A DNA stretch of 64,000 bases. It comes from Inia geoffrensis (Eukaryota > Chordata > Mammalia > Artiodactyla > Iniidae). Positions 1 to 12,289 of the stretch are shown here, in pieces. Location of the stretch: positions 78,423,501 through 78,487,500 of the forward strand of contig CM070903.1 of NCBI GenBank assembly GCA_036417435.1, written 5' to 3'. Numbering within the stretch: the first letter of the stretch is position 1; each line of letters starts with the position of its first letter. A model generated the notes under the pieces. The model was not told the DNA's origin. It saw nothing but the letters and a program-made list of their open reading frames with translations, and ran no database searches. Both the position numbers and the translations under genes were made by a program.

Positions 1-1861
1 GCCTCAACCCAGAATCTTTCCATTCCATGCCTTTTATGTCTCACCCAAACCCATTCCCCCAATATATCTTCAGCAGATTCTTACCTCAGGACTTTGATCT
101 CATGTTTTCTCAATTTGAAACATTTTTCATCCAATTCTACAACTAGCATACACACCCACTTATCTTTTAATACAATTCAAGTTTCCCTTCATTTAAGACC
201 AAAAGGACTGAGGAAAGATGCAAATATAATACCTCTTTCTTAAGCATTAAAAGACAGAGATAAAACCATGAGGTTGATGCTGTAAAGTCAGTGGAGGTAG
301 TTGCTGTAGACAAAATGTAAAACAAAGCAAAAGGAAAAAAAAAACAACTAAATTATATCATGGTGTACAGACAGGAAGAGCTAAGAAATGAACAAATAAG
401 TCCTAAGTTGAGGCTTTTGAGGCTGTTCTCTATCCATGTGAAAAATATGTGTTGTCTATCCATTCTCACATGTATCATAATTATGCTCAAATAAAGGTAT
501 GAGTTCTTTGAAAAGTTCCATTTCTACAGACTTCTATTGATTATTTCTCTTCCTTTTTCCTCCTCAGGAGTTCATCTATAGTTCACTAAAGGCCAAAACA
601 TAAAAGAATTTAATCTTGTCTTTTTCCTTGCATCAGCTAGGTAAGGCACCCTGACAACTCACTGCAACTGTTTCTACATATTTTAAATTGTATAATAGTA
701 CTTCCCTATGTGCCTCACATAGTTTGCTGTGTGAATCAAATTGTTTAATTTATCCAAAATGCCTTTACAGTATATTTACATATGTCAAGCATTATGCTAT
801 GAAAAAAATATGATTGAGACATTTTGTACATTATTTAATCTCTCATAATATAGTTAACAATGGATGTAAAAGCCTTTTGAATGCTAAAATGCTTGTAAGG
901 TATTATCATGTGTAAGGAATTATCATAAATAAAGGTGTATAAGGAATACTCTTACTACATATATTAACCTTTGAGGTTAATGTCATAACAACTCCCTATG
1001 TTTTCTAAATACTTGTCCTTTAGACAGCCTTTGTAAAAAAAAAAAAAAAAAGCCTGCAGAAAAAGACCCATTGCTTATTGATACCAATGTGACATGGCTT
1101 TCTTAAGTTCTTATAAATTTGCTTAGTCCTAGTTTCAATAGTGAGATTTCTACAAAAGCTATAGTTAGTAACTATCACTAGTAGTCAACATCTAGGCATT
1201 TTTGGTTTTGTGAAATACTAAAATCAGTATTATTGTTTTTTATAGTTTCCCAAAGAGCTCTCTGGAGTCATAGTTCAAATGTGATGGATCTGGATCCACT
1301 CATAATTTCCTTTGAAGACAGCTTCTATGGTGGTATGGGGAGAAGAAAGAAGTATTTAACAGATTATAATGAGCAAACACTGTCATCTGACTACCCATAG
1401 TACTGCCAATCACTGTAAATTAAAACCTAAACTTGCTTCACTAGTGTCTTCCTTCAGATTTAAGTGTCCGTATTGCAGGTAAGGCAATAGGTTAATCAGT
1501 AGTTTCCTTTCCAGTCATTAACTTAATACTAGTTTGTAGCCATCTTGGCATCTTCCCCTACACACAGTTATTGGCAATTGCATGTTTAGGAAGCACATAT
1601 TCTTCTCAGTTTTAGGAGTGTTTCATTTTCAAGTCATTTCATGATAACTACTAAACAGGTCATACAATGGACATTTAATTACCATATTTTAATTTTCCGT
1701 TCTTTGCTTCCTATGGTACTTTCAGACCATTGCTTCTCTCACAGCAACTGATATTTACTCAGGAAACATAGTTTTTAATTTCAATGTTGCATTGAAATCA
1801 AAATAAAAAAAAATCTTATGAAAGAAAATCTGAGCCTACTCAAGGAAGTTCATCTTATCAA
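1..1861. other. AT-rich unique DNA, no gene seen
   Basis: I see no open frame, exon-like signal or repeat that I can name here. The only conspicuous items are an A-run at about 1034-1051 and scattered A/T runs. It reads as old, diverged non-coding DNA. Confidence 0.5.
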
Positions 1862-2236
1862 AAATAAAAATTAACACTTCCTTGGTGGCCCAGTGGTTAA
1901 GAATCTGCCTGCCAATGCAGGGGACACGGGTTCGAGCCCTGGTCTGGGAAGATCCCACATGCAGTGGAGCAACTAAGCCCATGCACCACAACTACTGAGC
2001 CTGCACTCTAGAGCCTGCGAGCCACAACTACTGAAGCCCTCATGTCACAACTACTGAAGCCCGAGTGCCTAGAGCCTGTGCTCCGCAGCAAGAGAAGTTA
2101 CTGAAGTGAGAAGTCTGCCCACCGCAACGAAGACTAGCCCCCACTCACCTCAGCTAGAGGAAGCCCACACACAGCAACAAAGACCCAGCACAGCCAAAAA
2201 TAAATAAATAAATATATTAAAAAATAAATAAAAATT
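1862..2236 (+). mobile_element. CHR-1 type tRNA-derived SINE (long form)
   Basis: The element has a pol III A box TGGCCCAGTGG at 1886-1896 and a classical B box GGTTCGAGCCC at 1929-1939. A body follows in which a phrase like ACAACTACTGAAGCC recurs, which marks the longer CHR-1 form as opposed to the shorter CHR-2 form elsewhere in this window. It ends in an A-rich tail with TAAA repeats. The 11-bp string AAATAAAAATT occurs on both sides (1862-1872 and 2226-2236) and is a plausible but low-complexity target-site duplication. CHR SINEs are shared by whales, hippos and ruminants. Confidence 0.85.
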
Positions 2237-2754
2237 TAAAAATACATGGTTTAAGGCTTACTTTAAATTTTTGAAAAAATGTGCAGAGCTTTTGGCAATG
2301 GTTGAAAATCATTTGAAACCCACATTTTAGAATGGAGGGCCATATAATATTAAGCCAGAAGAACCTATAGAAATTGTTCCAGTCCAGTCTGTGTACTTCA
2401 GAAATAGCTAAAGTTCATTCTTTTTCTATTTAATATGACTAAGGTGACTCATCAACTTGGTGGCAGAACCCAGGCACCCTGATACTGTCTCAATTCACTT
2501 TACTGTCTCATATCAACAGAGTTCTGAAAACCTCATTTTGTGAATTCATAAGAGCACATTGTCATCTGATAATATGCCTCTAAATTTTGTGGTTAGAATT
2601 AGATGCAAATACACACAATGAAAGGTATGAATTTTCAGATTCTCTAGATTATTTTTCTAGTTACTTAAATATTACATGTAGAAAATCTGAAACAATACAA
2701 GAAGCATAAAGAACCTAATTGACGTGGGGAGTATGGATTTTACCAGACCTCTTG
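2237..2754. other. No gene or named repeat seen
   Basis: This is AT-rich sequence between a SINE and an L2 fossil. I see nothing supportable in it. Confidence 0.4.
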
Positions 2755-3135
2755 AGGAAGTGATTTAAGATGAGTTCTGAGAGATGATTCTGAGGTAGCC
2801 ATAATTGGTGGTAATGGAAAGAGCATTCTAGGCATACAGAGTAACATAAATAAAATACCTAAAGTAGGAAATATCTTAGGACTTTCAAGGATTTGAAATA
2901 AAACCATTATGGCTGGAGCATAATGAGTAAAATAAAAGCAAAGTTTGGAAAAACAGGTGGAAATCATGCAGGCCTAGTGGACCATGTTAAGGATTCATAT
3001 TCTAACTTTTTTGTTATTATGAAAAACCTTTACACCATTTAAGCAGGAAAGGACATGATACATCTGAAAACATTCTTCTAGTTTCTATACGCCTTATGTT
3101 TAAAAAGTGGACAAGAAGGATGGGAAGTCATCAGG
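2755..3135 (-). mobile_element. L2 LINE fossil (antisense)
   Basis: Phrases resemble the complement of the L2 3' half. They include the stretch of the type AAAGAGCATTCTAGGCATACAG (the 'gggcattccaggcaga' motif), then a 'ggctggagca' phrase, then 'catgcaggcctagtggaccatg' and 'gcaggaaaggacatgata'. Their order matches the L2 consensus as I remember it. Divergence is high and boundaries are approximate. Confidence 0.55.
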
Positions 3136-3394
3136 TAGAAAGCTACTATGCTAACCTAGGAGAACGTGAGTGTCTGGAGGGTATAAGAGGACACAAACTT
3201 TAATCTTAGTTTGAGGAAGAATAGATTTAGAATACACTTCTCTTGTTGAAAGGATTGGAAATGTCCAATTAATTATGTATTCAAGTAATATTGTTTCTAA
3301 CACTGAAATGCTTTTTATATTGATTCTTTCTTCATCCATATATACAGGAACTGTCAGATTCTCATAAAATATCAGAGAAACTGTTTTCTGAGCC

Positions 3395-3595
3395 ACAAGT
3401 CTTTAGTACCGTGTCTATGAAATAAGCCTCCTCTGTGTTCAAATCTTGACTTATCCACTCAACAGTTATGAGAACATGGACAACTCATAAAACTCCTTAA
3501 ACCTCATGCCCACGAGGGTAAGATCAACACTCTACACTCACCTAACTCCATCTTAGTTTGCTCTAAGATTTAGTAAGGTAATGGAGACATTCCAG
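3395..3595 (+). repeat. Probable MIR SINE fossil
   Basis: The text runs through an 'aaatcttgacttatccactcaacag' phrase, then 'acctcatgcc...gtaagatcaa', which resembles the MIR core and its downstream part in the plus orientation. It is heavily diverged, so this is a weak call. Confidence 0.35.
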
Positions 3596-3689
3596 TTAAA
3601 AAAAAAATCATTTTGATCACAGCCACCCCCTCTCCAAAAAAAAAAAACACAAAATACACCAAAAATATGTTTTAAGGCATTAAACACAG

Positions 3690-4330
3690 AATGACAACAT
3701 TGAAAGTGTCTTTTCTTCCAATCTGGCCGGCCTAGGGAGAAAGACTAAAATCATGCTGAGAGTCCAGGCAGACTCACCTTACAAGTAACAAGCTCTGTCC
3801 AAGCACTCAGAGAATCCAATCCACTCTAGTGTCTCCACTTTTAAACATGAACAGACAATGGCCAGTGGTGGAAGAAAATAAATCCAAACTGAAAAAAAAA
3901 TGAGAACTCAGGCTATAAAAAGAAACATCTTACAAGCTTCTAGAGAGGAGAAAGACACAGCTAGATATTGTACATATGACTGGGATTCTGAATGACGGGA
4001 CTTCTCACAAACAACACTTGCAGCAAGAAGAAAACTGAACAGTGCTTTCCAAATTCTTAGTTATGTAATAAAAAAACTAAAATTTTAATACAGCCAAATT
4101 GAAAATTAACTCTGAAAATAAGATAAAAATATTTTAATTCACAAAACATTTTCATGAGCCATTCTCATAAAGCTCCTGATTTTTCCTTTCACTTTAATAC
4201 ACTATTCAGGTGATCCAACAACACAGGAGACCAGTAAGGGCAAACCCAGGATAACAAATGTACAAGAGACATAAAGAGCAACCAGCCCTGATTTAAGCCA
4301 ATGAAACACACACTAATGGCTATCATCACT
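3690..4330 (+). mobile_element. HAL1/L1-like ORF1 fossil
   Basis: Phrases in order resemble the ORF1 and tail of HAL1 (half-L1). A 'gacttctcacaaacaacacttgcagcaagaag' segment (about 4000-4030) is followed by 'acagtgctttccaaattctta', then 'tacagccaaattgaaaatt', then 'gatccaacaacacaggaga' (about 4212-4230). The reading frame is thoroughly broken. Family assignment is from memory of the consensus, and the 5' limit is uncertain. Confidence 0.45.
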
Positions 4331-4707
4331 AAAATACCTTCTGCTCTGGTGAGCCTGTTTCAGGCTCATGTGTTGATGAAGTTCCCACTCTCACGTCCAG
4401 TCACTATTGTCAACTAAGGACGTTCACCCCATTGTACTGAAATTTCCTGAGAACTGGAGTTGGCTATGGTGAGCTCAGGATTCCAGGAAAAAAAATTCAA
4501 ACTATCCCATTCCCCCCAACCACATCCAGTATCCAGCTCATTTTACAGATCTGACAAATACCAAACCATGAAACTTTTATATTTCCCAAGGCTCATTCAC
4601 TGCCTTTACCAACAAATTCCCCAAAAGAAATTTTTATAATAACCTCAAAAGGAATCTGAAAACCAAACAATGATCCAAACTCCAAGTTGTCTTCTGCTAT
4701 GATTCTT

Positions 4708-4920
4708 TTTTTTTTTTTTTTTTTTTTTGTGGTACGTGGGCCTCTCACCATTGTGGCCTCTCCTGTTGCGGAGCACAGGCTCCGGATGTGCAGGCTCAGC
4801 GGCCATGGCTCACGGGCCCAGCCGCTCCGCGGCGTGTGGGATCTTCCCGGACCGGGGCACGAACCCGCGTCGCCTGCATCGGCAGGCAGACTCTCAACCA
4901 CTGCGCCACCAAGGAAACCC
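4708..4920 (-). mobile_element. CHR-2 type SINE (antisense)
   Basis: This is a complete CHR-2 copy read on the minus strand. It has the tRNA-derived head with A and B boxes near 4917-4855, a GC-rich body and a poly(A) tail that appears as a T-run at 4708-4728. It is flanked by a perfect 15-bp target-site duplication TCTGCTATGATTCTT (4693-4707 and 4921-4935), which proves a clean retroposition. Open frames of up to 131 codons across it, on both strands, are chance read-throughs and not genes. Confidence 0.95.
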
Positions 4921-4935
4921 TCTGCTATGATTCTT

Positions 4936-5569
4936 GTTCTTACGACAATATGGCTTTTCTTACAGAGTTGTTCATGCTTCCTAATCAATTTCTATATGTA
5001 TAAGTCTTCATATTTATTCAAAAATAATTTTAAAATAAGGAAAAATCATTTAGAAAAATATATGAAGTGTTTAACATTATGAATATATATGGTGTTATAG
5101 AAAGCTCTCAATAAATCACAAGTACAGTTGTTATAATTTTATGTAGTCCTTCCATTCCTTGGTATTAATTATTTTTCTGAAACACAGTTTGGGTGAAAAA
5201 ATCTTTCAAATAGTCATATGATACATTTGCCCCAAATGCCCTTTCCCTATCACTGATAAACACAAATTCAAACGTCCTTGAAATGTTAACAACAATAAAA
5301 ACCCTCAATTATATTATTATCCATAAGTAAGTTATATATTAATTTTAATAAAAATATTTGATGACTGACCTACATAAAGATTTTAGTTCATGTTCAAATG
5401 TTTGTGATCATGTAGCACATATGCAGATATAAACTAGAAAAAATGTAGTAGGGAAAAAAAAAAGAAAACTACTTCAACAATCAAGAGAACTTGAATCTAG
5501 TTTGGTAGGGTCACTTCCCTCAAGGCAGTAGATTTCTTGTTTGCAAAATCAGAACACTGGACATTGTGC
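4936..5569. other. AT-rich DNA, no gene seen
   Basis: The sequence is unrecognised. The end (about 5465-5565) has a MIR-like tone ('tcacttccctcaaggcag...tgcaaaatcagaac'), but it is too weak to call. Confidence 0.35.
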
Positions 5570-6170
5570 TGGATTGTGCCTTGTCAACTTGACTGTCTGG
5601 GGACTAAATTTCCCAGAATTCCTTTCTCTATATGGTTTTAGGCTAGAGTTGCCAAAAGAGGAACTTGCCTGAGATTTGGAAGGTGAAGCATGTACCGTTA
5701 CTTTTGGGAGACTGTCTCAGTCTGGCCTGATGTTGAACAGATGCAGGGTGTCTAGTAGACCTCAGCTTATGTTCATTTTCTTCTACTTTGCTTATAGCTT
5801 ACCTTCCCCACTGCCAGGCCCACCAGCAGGGACTTGGCTGCAGAATTGCAAAGATAACAGCTACACAGAAGCATAAGTTCCTGAGAGGTGGCGATTTCCA
5901 TTCAGCTCCCCTCCAGCTTCCCCCTTTGTGGTCCTCATTCACAGACAGAAAGTGTTATATTATCCTGGATTCCCATGGAATCTTTGTTTGTTTACTCTCA
6001 GCAGTGATTCAGGTGGACTGGTCAGTGACCTTTTCTCAGATCTTCCAACTCCCCTCTAGACTGTCACTTCTTCAGTTCCTTCCATATTTGGGTAAGTTCT
6101 AATTCCTATAATAAATCCTTTATTCACATAATACCTATAGTGGCTCTCTTTCTCTTACTTACAATATGTG
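5570..6170 (+). repeat. Unnamed ancient interspersed repeat
   Basis: The start, 'aaatttcccagaattcctttctctatatggtttt...ttgccaaaagaggaacttgcctgagatttggaagg', follows a phrase that I know as recurrent in mammalian genomes. The far end has AATAAA-like text near 6110. I cannot name the family with confidence. Open frames of 66 and 104 codons lie here but have no recognisable product. Confidence 0.35.
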
Positions 6171-6872
6171 ATGATGAGCTCTAAAGCCCCATCCAAATCC
6201 AATATGCTAGGATTTTCAGAGTCCATTCTGTATGATATTGTATGATCTGTGCATATCTCAGCAAACAGCAGGAGCAGGTTCAAGTCCATTCATCTATTTC
6301 TAGCAGACAACAGGGAAATTAGGCCACATTGTGAGTTTTCATGTGACTTCCCAGAACACCAACAGAGTATTGAGTTCTCCAATTTCAGATATATAACCAA
6401 TAAAAGGATTTACAGTGACTGCATATGACTTAAGTAGACACACAGGCTCACCTGCATAATAGTATATATTTAGAGCACAAGTGCTTAAATAAGAAATTAA
6501 ATAAGAAATAACAAATACTTCTATTCATGTTTCTTAAGTATACAAAGATAAAATGGAATCTAAAGATTTGTTCAGTGGCCAAGGCCACAGCTGAGCCCTC
6601 ACCCCCAGCTCCTTCCCATTAGTCCTCAATTGTTGCAAAAGCATTTCACTTGTACCTCAAGGAGAACAATATCTCAGAAACTATTCCAAGACAATAAATC
6701 AAGAAAGCTGGTTTGTTCACATTTTTTTCTTTTCTTTCCATTCTTGAGGTAAACCTCCCACAGAGAAAGTTATACCATGAAAAGGATTCAACAAAATGAA
6801 TGAAAGTATATTCATATCACTCATGGATTACTTTTCTGTGGCACAGCTTCAATCAACAGCCCTGGAGAAAAG
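6171..6872. other. No gene or named repeat seen
   Basis: This is diverged non-coding sequence, and I can support nothing specific in it. Confidence 0.4.
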
Positions 6873-6896
6873 ATGTGTGTGTGTGTGTGTATGTGT

Positions 6897-6928
<32 letters not shown>

Positions 6929-6930
6929 TG
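6873..6930 (+). repeat. (TG)n microsatellite
   Basis: About 58 bp of TG repeats are interrupted by single A and C changes. The 64-codon open frame that begins with Met-Cys-Val repeats here is a microsatellite artefact. Confidence 0.95.
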
Positions 6931-7254
6931 TATGGTTGCTTAACTTTATAATTGCAGCTGTTCAAACATTTATCATTTCATGCTACAAAATAAGGAATTC
7001 ACTGAAGCACAGAGAAGCAGCATATTCTTCCATCAGTTTAACATTTGTTTCAGGATTAAACAAGTAAATTAAGAATGCACGTGGTTTTCACATAAACTAG
7101 TTTGGCTTCTTCAAACCAATTCCAAAATTATCCCTTTTTTGCTACCTTCTTCTGCTGAAAGCATTACCGATTCATCTTTGCCTGCCACATTAGTTATAAA
7201 AGTTAACATTGGCATATTATTTTATAGCTTAGAAAAATGCTTTTATGTACATGA

Positions 7255-7480
7255 AATAGATCAGCAAGGTATAGTAGAAAAAGATACTGGCTTTGCAATC
7301 CAAAGATCCTTACCACCTGTGCAACAGAGTGAGTGGGGCTGAGGTAGGGGATCACCGCTATTCTGAGCCTCAGGATTCTAATAGAATTTCTGTAAAATTT
7401 AGATGAGATCATGTATGTGAAGGTGATTTGTGAAAGGCCTGGAATGAGACAAATAAAGGGCATTAAAATCAATTTGTATT
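7255..7480 (+). repeat. MIR SINE fossil
   Basis: The order of phrases fits MIR in the plus orientation: 'gtagtagaaaaagatactggctttgcaatcc', then 'ctgagcctcaggattctaatagaatttctgtaaaa', then 'gatgagatcatgtatgtgaagg' and 'aaggcctggaatgagacaaataaa'. It is strongly diverged. Confidence 0.5.
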
Positions 7481-7600
7481 TTATAGATGAGGAACAGCCA
7501 TTAAATGATTCACACAAAATTAAATAGAGGCGTATCAGGACCAGAAATCCAATGTCTTGACTCTGAGTGCAATATTCTTTCAACCCCATCTTACTGCCTC
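7481..7600 (-). repeat. MIR fossil (antisense)
   Basis: The segment 'ttttatagatgaggaacagccattaaatgattcacacaaaatta...gaccagaaatccaa' is the complement of the MIR core ('tttacagatgaggaaactgaggc...'). It lies tail to tail with the preceding plus-strand MIR. The 133-codon minus-strand open frame over 7203-7604 runs through both fossils and is not a gene. Confidence 0.55.
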
Positions 7601-7684
7601 TCATTCATTAATTTTGTTTAAAAACAAAAGTTAGTTTTTAGTATGAATCACATCATTTTGTGTAGAAATTTCCAAAGAAACAAC

Positions 7685-7945
7685 ATATCTTAGAGATGAG
7701 GGATTAAGAGCAGGAGATTAGAATCCAAACATTCTGAGTTTAAATCTGAGCTCTCTTCCTCACTAGCTTTGTTACTGAGTACATTAATTAATTTTTCTGT
7801 GCCTCAATTTCACTATCCTTAAAATCAGGATACAATTATCATCAACATCATGGGCAATTTTGAAGATTGTATGAGTCAGTATATTGTAAAGCTCTGAGAA
7901 TAGTCCCAGTATAAAAGAAGCATTATATAATATTAGCAAATTTTA
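7685..7945 (+). repeat. MIR SINE fossil
   Basis: MIR signatures are present in order: a 'gagattagaatccaaacattctgagtttaaatctgagctctc' segment, then 'tttttctgtgcctcaatttcactatccttaaaatcagga', then 'gtaaagctctgagaatagtcc'. This is one of the better preserved MIRs in the window. Confidence 0.7.
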
Positions 7946-8968
7946 TGTAAAGAATAATACAGGGTCATTATGTTAATGAGATCTATCATACCTGATATTA
8001 TACTGAACTTGTCATCAATAGCAAAAGGACTGGTATCCTTAAGAGCATTAGGCATGAAATGAGGAGGACATGTGATGCTGACTTCATCACCAAAGCCTGA
8101 GCAGAGCTTCTAAGGAGAAGCTCCAGATTCAAAATGAACAAAACCATCCATTGCTAGAAAGTTCAGAGCTCATGGAACAACCATATTTAAATAAAGACAT
8201 GCATTACTTGTTTTATCCCTTTTCAGTAAAACTGTAGGGTCCTTGAAAGGGTTAGCAATGACTAGAAAATGTTCAAGATGGTCTGTTTTTGATACTTAGA
8301 GTTATTTAGAAGCATAATTAATAGAAGAATCATTTGATTCAATATATCTATAGTAAATGCTGTACTCGAGAAGCACAAATCTTAGAATGTTAAGGTGGGA
8401 AGGGAATTTACAGCACATCTGGTCACATCAATCCCCATACCATTCAATAATTAACTTTCCTCTTCAGCATCACTTACAAGCAATCTTTCAGTCACTAAAA
8501 AATTCTCACCTCCTAATAAAGTTCTCTTACCTGACAGTAATAGATTTTCAGGAGGGTTTTTTTTTTGCTTTGAATGCAAATTTTTTTCATAGCAACTTCC
8601 ATTAACAAGAACTAATTCCCAGTCCAAAGAGAATAATAAAATTTTATAAATAATAAGAACTGTGTAAAGGTACTATAAAACTTAAGTTGTTGCTATTAGT
8701 AACCATTATAAAATAATCAGTATTTGAGTATCTTGAGATGGTCCTGACCATTATGGCCCTGAAAATAGACATCTGAAGCTTCTAGTCATTATCTTTTACT
8801 TTTCACACTAGATATAACCCATGCCTACACCATGTGCCCAATTTACACTTTTCATAAATTAATCCACAGTTTATCTTATGTAGACATTTATTTCCTTCTG
8901 CTCAAATTCATTTTCTGATGACATATTTGTTTCTATTTTACCCCATTCTGACCTACATTTTCATTACT
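7946..8968. other. No gene or named repeat seen
   Basis: AT-rich and unrecognised. An open frame of 82 codons (8357-8605) has no recognisable product and no coding context. Confidence 0.4.
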
Positions 8969-9343
8969 GTTGGAGGAGGTCATCTAGAGGACATGACCAC
9001 TGGTTGACCAGCAAGCTGGACCTGGGCAATCGAAGGCTCCTCACCCACTCTCTTGCCCTTGCAATGTTCTCTCTGCTCACTGTTCCCATAGCCAGAGCTA
9101 TTTCAAGGATACAACCTTGGGAGAGTTATGTGTCTTGAGACTATCAGGATGGTATATGTGACTCAACCCTGTTAAAAGACTTTCAAGAGTTCTGGCAGGT
9201 GGGTGTGAAGATTTACTTGTCTTGTGACAGACCAAGACAAACCTCATATGTAAGTTCCCTTGCTAATTAAAACTGCCACCTAAAAATCTGGAGTGGTCTG
9301 CTTCTTTCTTTGGTCTCTCCTTGACCTCCATGTATGGAGGTCA
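8969..9343 (+). mobile_element. Possible ERV LTR-like fragment
   Basis: The layout suggests a retroviral LTR. It starts TGTTGGAGG, carries an AATTAAA polyadenylation-type signal near 9265, then a T/C-rich U5-like stretch, and ends in CA after a perfect 9-bp inverted repeat TGACCTCCA / TGGAGGTCA with a 4-nt loop (9322-9343). A G-rich segment follows. I see no matching second LTR, no clear target duplication and no coding remnant. A non-LTR origin is possible. Confidence 0.35.
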
Positions 9344-11221
9344 GTTTCAAATTTGACTTGGGGAACTTCTAAGATTGAAAGCAAACAACTGGAGAGCCAA
9401 CCAGGAGACTGAAGAAATGGGTCTTGGGAAAGAGGCACTTGTTGGGGAAATCCTGGGTTGGCCATTGACTTCTATATGTGGAGGGGTGCCCTATAGATTA
9501 GATCCTGTGGATTGCTTTGTGAGTGTCAGGATGCCCCAAAAGTTCCAGCTGGTGTGATGTATTTTTTATTTTTTGAGAAACTGTGCATAACACACTGTAG
9601 CAAATAATGGAAACAAATGTTTGCCTTGGTGGGCTGGCCTCTACTATGGCAATTCAGCTGACCACCAATGCCCAACTAGAAGCTGAACCTGAGTTAGAAA
9701 GTTGGAAGAAGTGCTTAGGGTAGAGACGGATGTGTAGTTGTCCACTACTCTACTAGCTTCTTGGTGAGCAGACAAGGTGGGAGTTCAGGATAATGAGTTG
9801 CAGCACATAGTGTGTCATTTTGCAAAGCTAGGAGGGTGCAAACTGCTGCAGATTTAGAGTCTAAGTGCTTGTGACAAAGCTTGATTGAGATACTAAGAAG
9901 TGGAACTCTGGAAAAGTGATGAGAGCAAAGAGGAGGATGTTGTGGTGATTGACTGTGAAGAGGACAGAGCATCTCATGCTGTCCAAAACCTAATTCAGAG
10001 GGAAATTTTAAATAGTACTTACCCTAGACTTCTGATAATAAAGAAATATATTATAAAACTCCTAAAAGAAAAACTTGCATTCTTTCTCTGTTCCTTGAAG
10101 GTTTAAATTTTATCATGTCACTGAAAAAAGCGGAGTGGGGGGGGCAAGTTTTTAAATATACACTATTCTACAGAAGCTCCCTTGCCCAAAATCTATCTCA
10201 CAGCCTCCATAAGATTATCCATCAAGAGCAAATACACATCTTAAAAGTCTTCTCCATAAAAATTAGTGAAAAACTTTAGCCATGTGAGTAGCTAAACTTA
10301 ACTTGACACAATTTGTATTCAACTATTGTTTATAACTAGTGAGTTTTGTACTGTTGTACATGACTAATGGCTAAAATTTTGGAATGAAAACTATAGGGTC
10401 TCTATGCCTGTTTGTATGTTTCTGTATGTCTATGGATGTATGCTACATATATGTGATATGTTTATACCGTTAGATGGTATAGCCAAAATTAATTTGTAAA
10501 AGAGCTCATTTAATTGACTGAAAATAAGTGCATGTGTAAATTAAGTATTCCTAAAACTCTCAGAAATATAGAAATTAGCGCAGATACTTTTCAAGTTCAT
10601 GTGACCTGGGTTAATCTTCAGTAAATAAAAGCTAGTTTAAGTTTGTTGGCTTAATTAAAATAAATATGTCTTCAGAGTTATCAGCATTAAATTTAATTCA
10701 AGCATACAACTTTTACTCTACCTGGGTTTACTACTCAAATAAATTCATGTTATCTCTATTACAAAATTTGTTGGCAAGAAAAACAATTTAATATGATAGC
10801 TAGCTATTTAAAGTCTCATGAAATTTTCATGAGTAATCTAAACAAAATTGTTAAGAACAAGCAAATTAAATAGATGTAAATGGTTATAGAGAGCTGGGAA
10901 GAGAGATAGAGAATCTTACCTTGAATAATTTAACCTTGTGTAATTTTAGCTGACTAAAACTGGATGAATTTGTTATAGTTATTTTAAATAAGCTTTAATA
11001 TCAATTGTGTATGTATGTAATACTAAAACTTAATTTTCCTTCCTCTGCTGAAAGGCAAGCTTTCTTGAGCTATCGGTCAGCTCCTGATAAGACATTACAA
11101 AAGGATTTTCTTTACCTTTTAATTAATCTTCCTAGAAAGCAAAGATTTTTTATTTTATCAAAATAATTTCCTGTGCTTCATTGTCTTTGATTACTTTAGA
11201 AAACTGAATCATCTCAACATT
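9344..11221. other. Unassigned AT-rich DNA
   Basis: No gene is supported. The first 700 bp could belong to the LTR-like element before it, and open frames of 60-75 codons here have no recognisable product. A run of eight G is at about 10138-10145. A near-palindrome CTCATGAAATTTTCATGAG is near 10835. The rest is unrecognised. Confidence 0.35.
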
Positions 11222-11462
11222 AAAAGAGCTGTTTTGGGGCTTCCCTGGTGGCACAGTGGTTGAGAGTCCGCCTGCCGATGCAGCGGACGAGGGTTCGTGC
11301 CCCGGTCCTGGAAGAGCCCACATGCCGCAGAGTGGCTAGGCCCGTGAGCCATGGCCGCTGAGCCTGCGCGTCTGGAGCCTGTGCTCCGCAACGGGAGAGG
11401 CCACAACAGTGAGAGGCCCACGTACCGCAAAAAAACAACAAAAAAAAAAAAGAGCTGTTTTG
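11222..11462 (+). mobile_element. CHR-2 type SINE
   Basis: A complete plus-strand copy runs over 11237-11447 with A box TGGCACAGTGG, a B box in 'gggttcgtgcccc' and an interrupted A tail. It is flanked by a perfect 15-bp target-site duplication AAAAGAGCTGTTTTG (11222-11236 and 11448-11462). Antisense open frames of 73 and 108 codons across it are artefacts. Confidence 0.95.
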
Positions 11463-11559
11463 CTCACAACTGTGTAAGCTTCTGTATTTGTCTTTAAAAT
11501 ATTTTATTATCACTTTAATTAAATTGATAATTAAGTATTGTTGCATAAAAATCTGTGTC

Positions 11560-12200
11560 CTATTTAGTCAATTTTTGATATTTCCCCAAGATCAAGTTCT
11601 AAATGAAATCAATGTCTTTGACTCTCTTTAAGTGGGATTTTTTTCTCTTCTTAAATTGAAAGCATAGTTAATTTGCTTTTAATCATTTTTATTTTCTAAT
11701 TATGTATTTATAGCAAAATAATTTCCTCTGAATGCTATTTTGACCTCATCCTGCATATTTCCATACAATGCTATCATATATTCAGTAAGTAGGCAGCAGG
11801 TCTCGGAGGGATGACCAGCATAGCTGTTATACAATTAGTTACTTGTAATTTTAGTTTTCAATTCTTGTTTAATCAAACTTTTGTTTTCTGGTTGTCTTTT
11901 TTTATATTTAATTTTTACTATTATTAAATTGTGGTCAACAAATCTGATCTACATCATTTTTCAATTTTTTGAATTACTGAAATCTTATAAATACTCCAGG
12001 GTGTGGTAAAAAATATGCGCTCTTTTCGTTGACTCTATCTTCTAGCTTAGATATACAGCCTTCAGCTGTATTTGTTCTATTTTTGCCTACTTATTTTTTG
12101 TTTCTGTAATCCTGTTTTTATTTTTGAAGTCTGATTTTTCTTTTCAAAACAGCCTGTACATTTTCATGAATGAGAATCCTCAAAATTTTCTTTAAGGATA
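11560..12200 (-). mobile_element. Old L1 ORF2 fossil (antisense)
   Basis: T-rich text with phrases such as 'attgtggtcaacaaatctgatct' and 'ctatcttctagcttagatatacag' resembles the complement of the L1 ORF2 5' region ('attgtggtcagagaacatactctg...'). It is highly diverged, and boundaries are only approximate. Confidence 0.45.
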
Positions 12201-12289
12201 TTAGTTATACCTAGCTTTCTTCTGGTCCCTAAATTAAGACCTTAGAGTTTAGTTATTTGATTTTTTGATATGAATATTTGAAATCCTGA

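Noticed and set aside
1886..1939. tRNA gene suggested by A and B boxes (also in every other CHR copy)
   Set aside because: The boxes belong to the tRNA-derived heads of SINEs. No cloverleaf with anticodon arm and acceptor pairing is kept.
4593..5082. 131-codon open frames on both strands
   Set aside because: They run through a CHR-2 SINE and its A/T tail. The protein is the familiar SINE read-through with Lys or Phe runs.
7203..7604. 133-codon antisense frame, the longest in the window
   Set aside because: It crosses two MIR fossils in opposite orientations. Composition is not coding-like.
9344..10106. ERV gag-like remnant downstream of the LTR-like block
   Set aside because: Open frames of 60-75 codons show no motif that I can assign to a retroviral protein, so only an unassigned stretch is listed.
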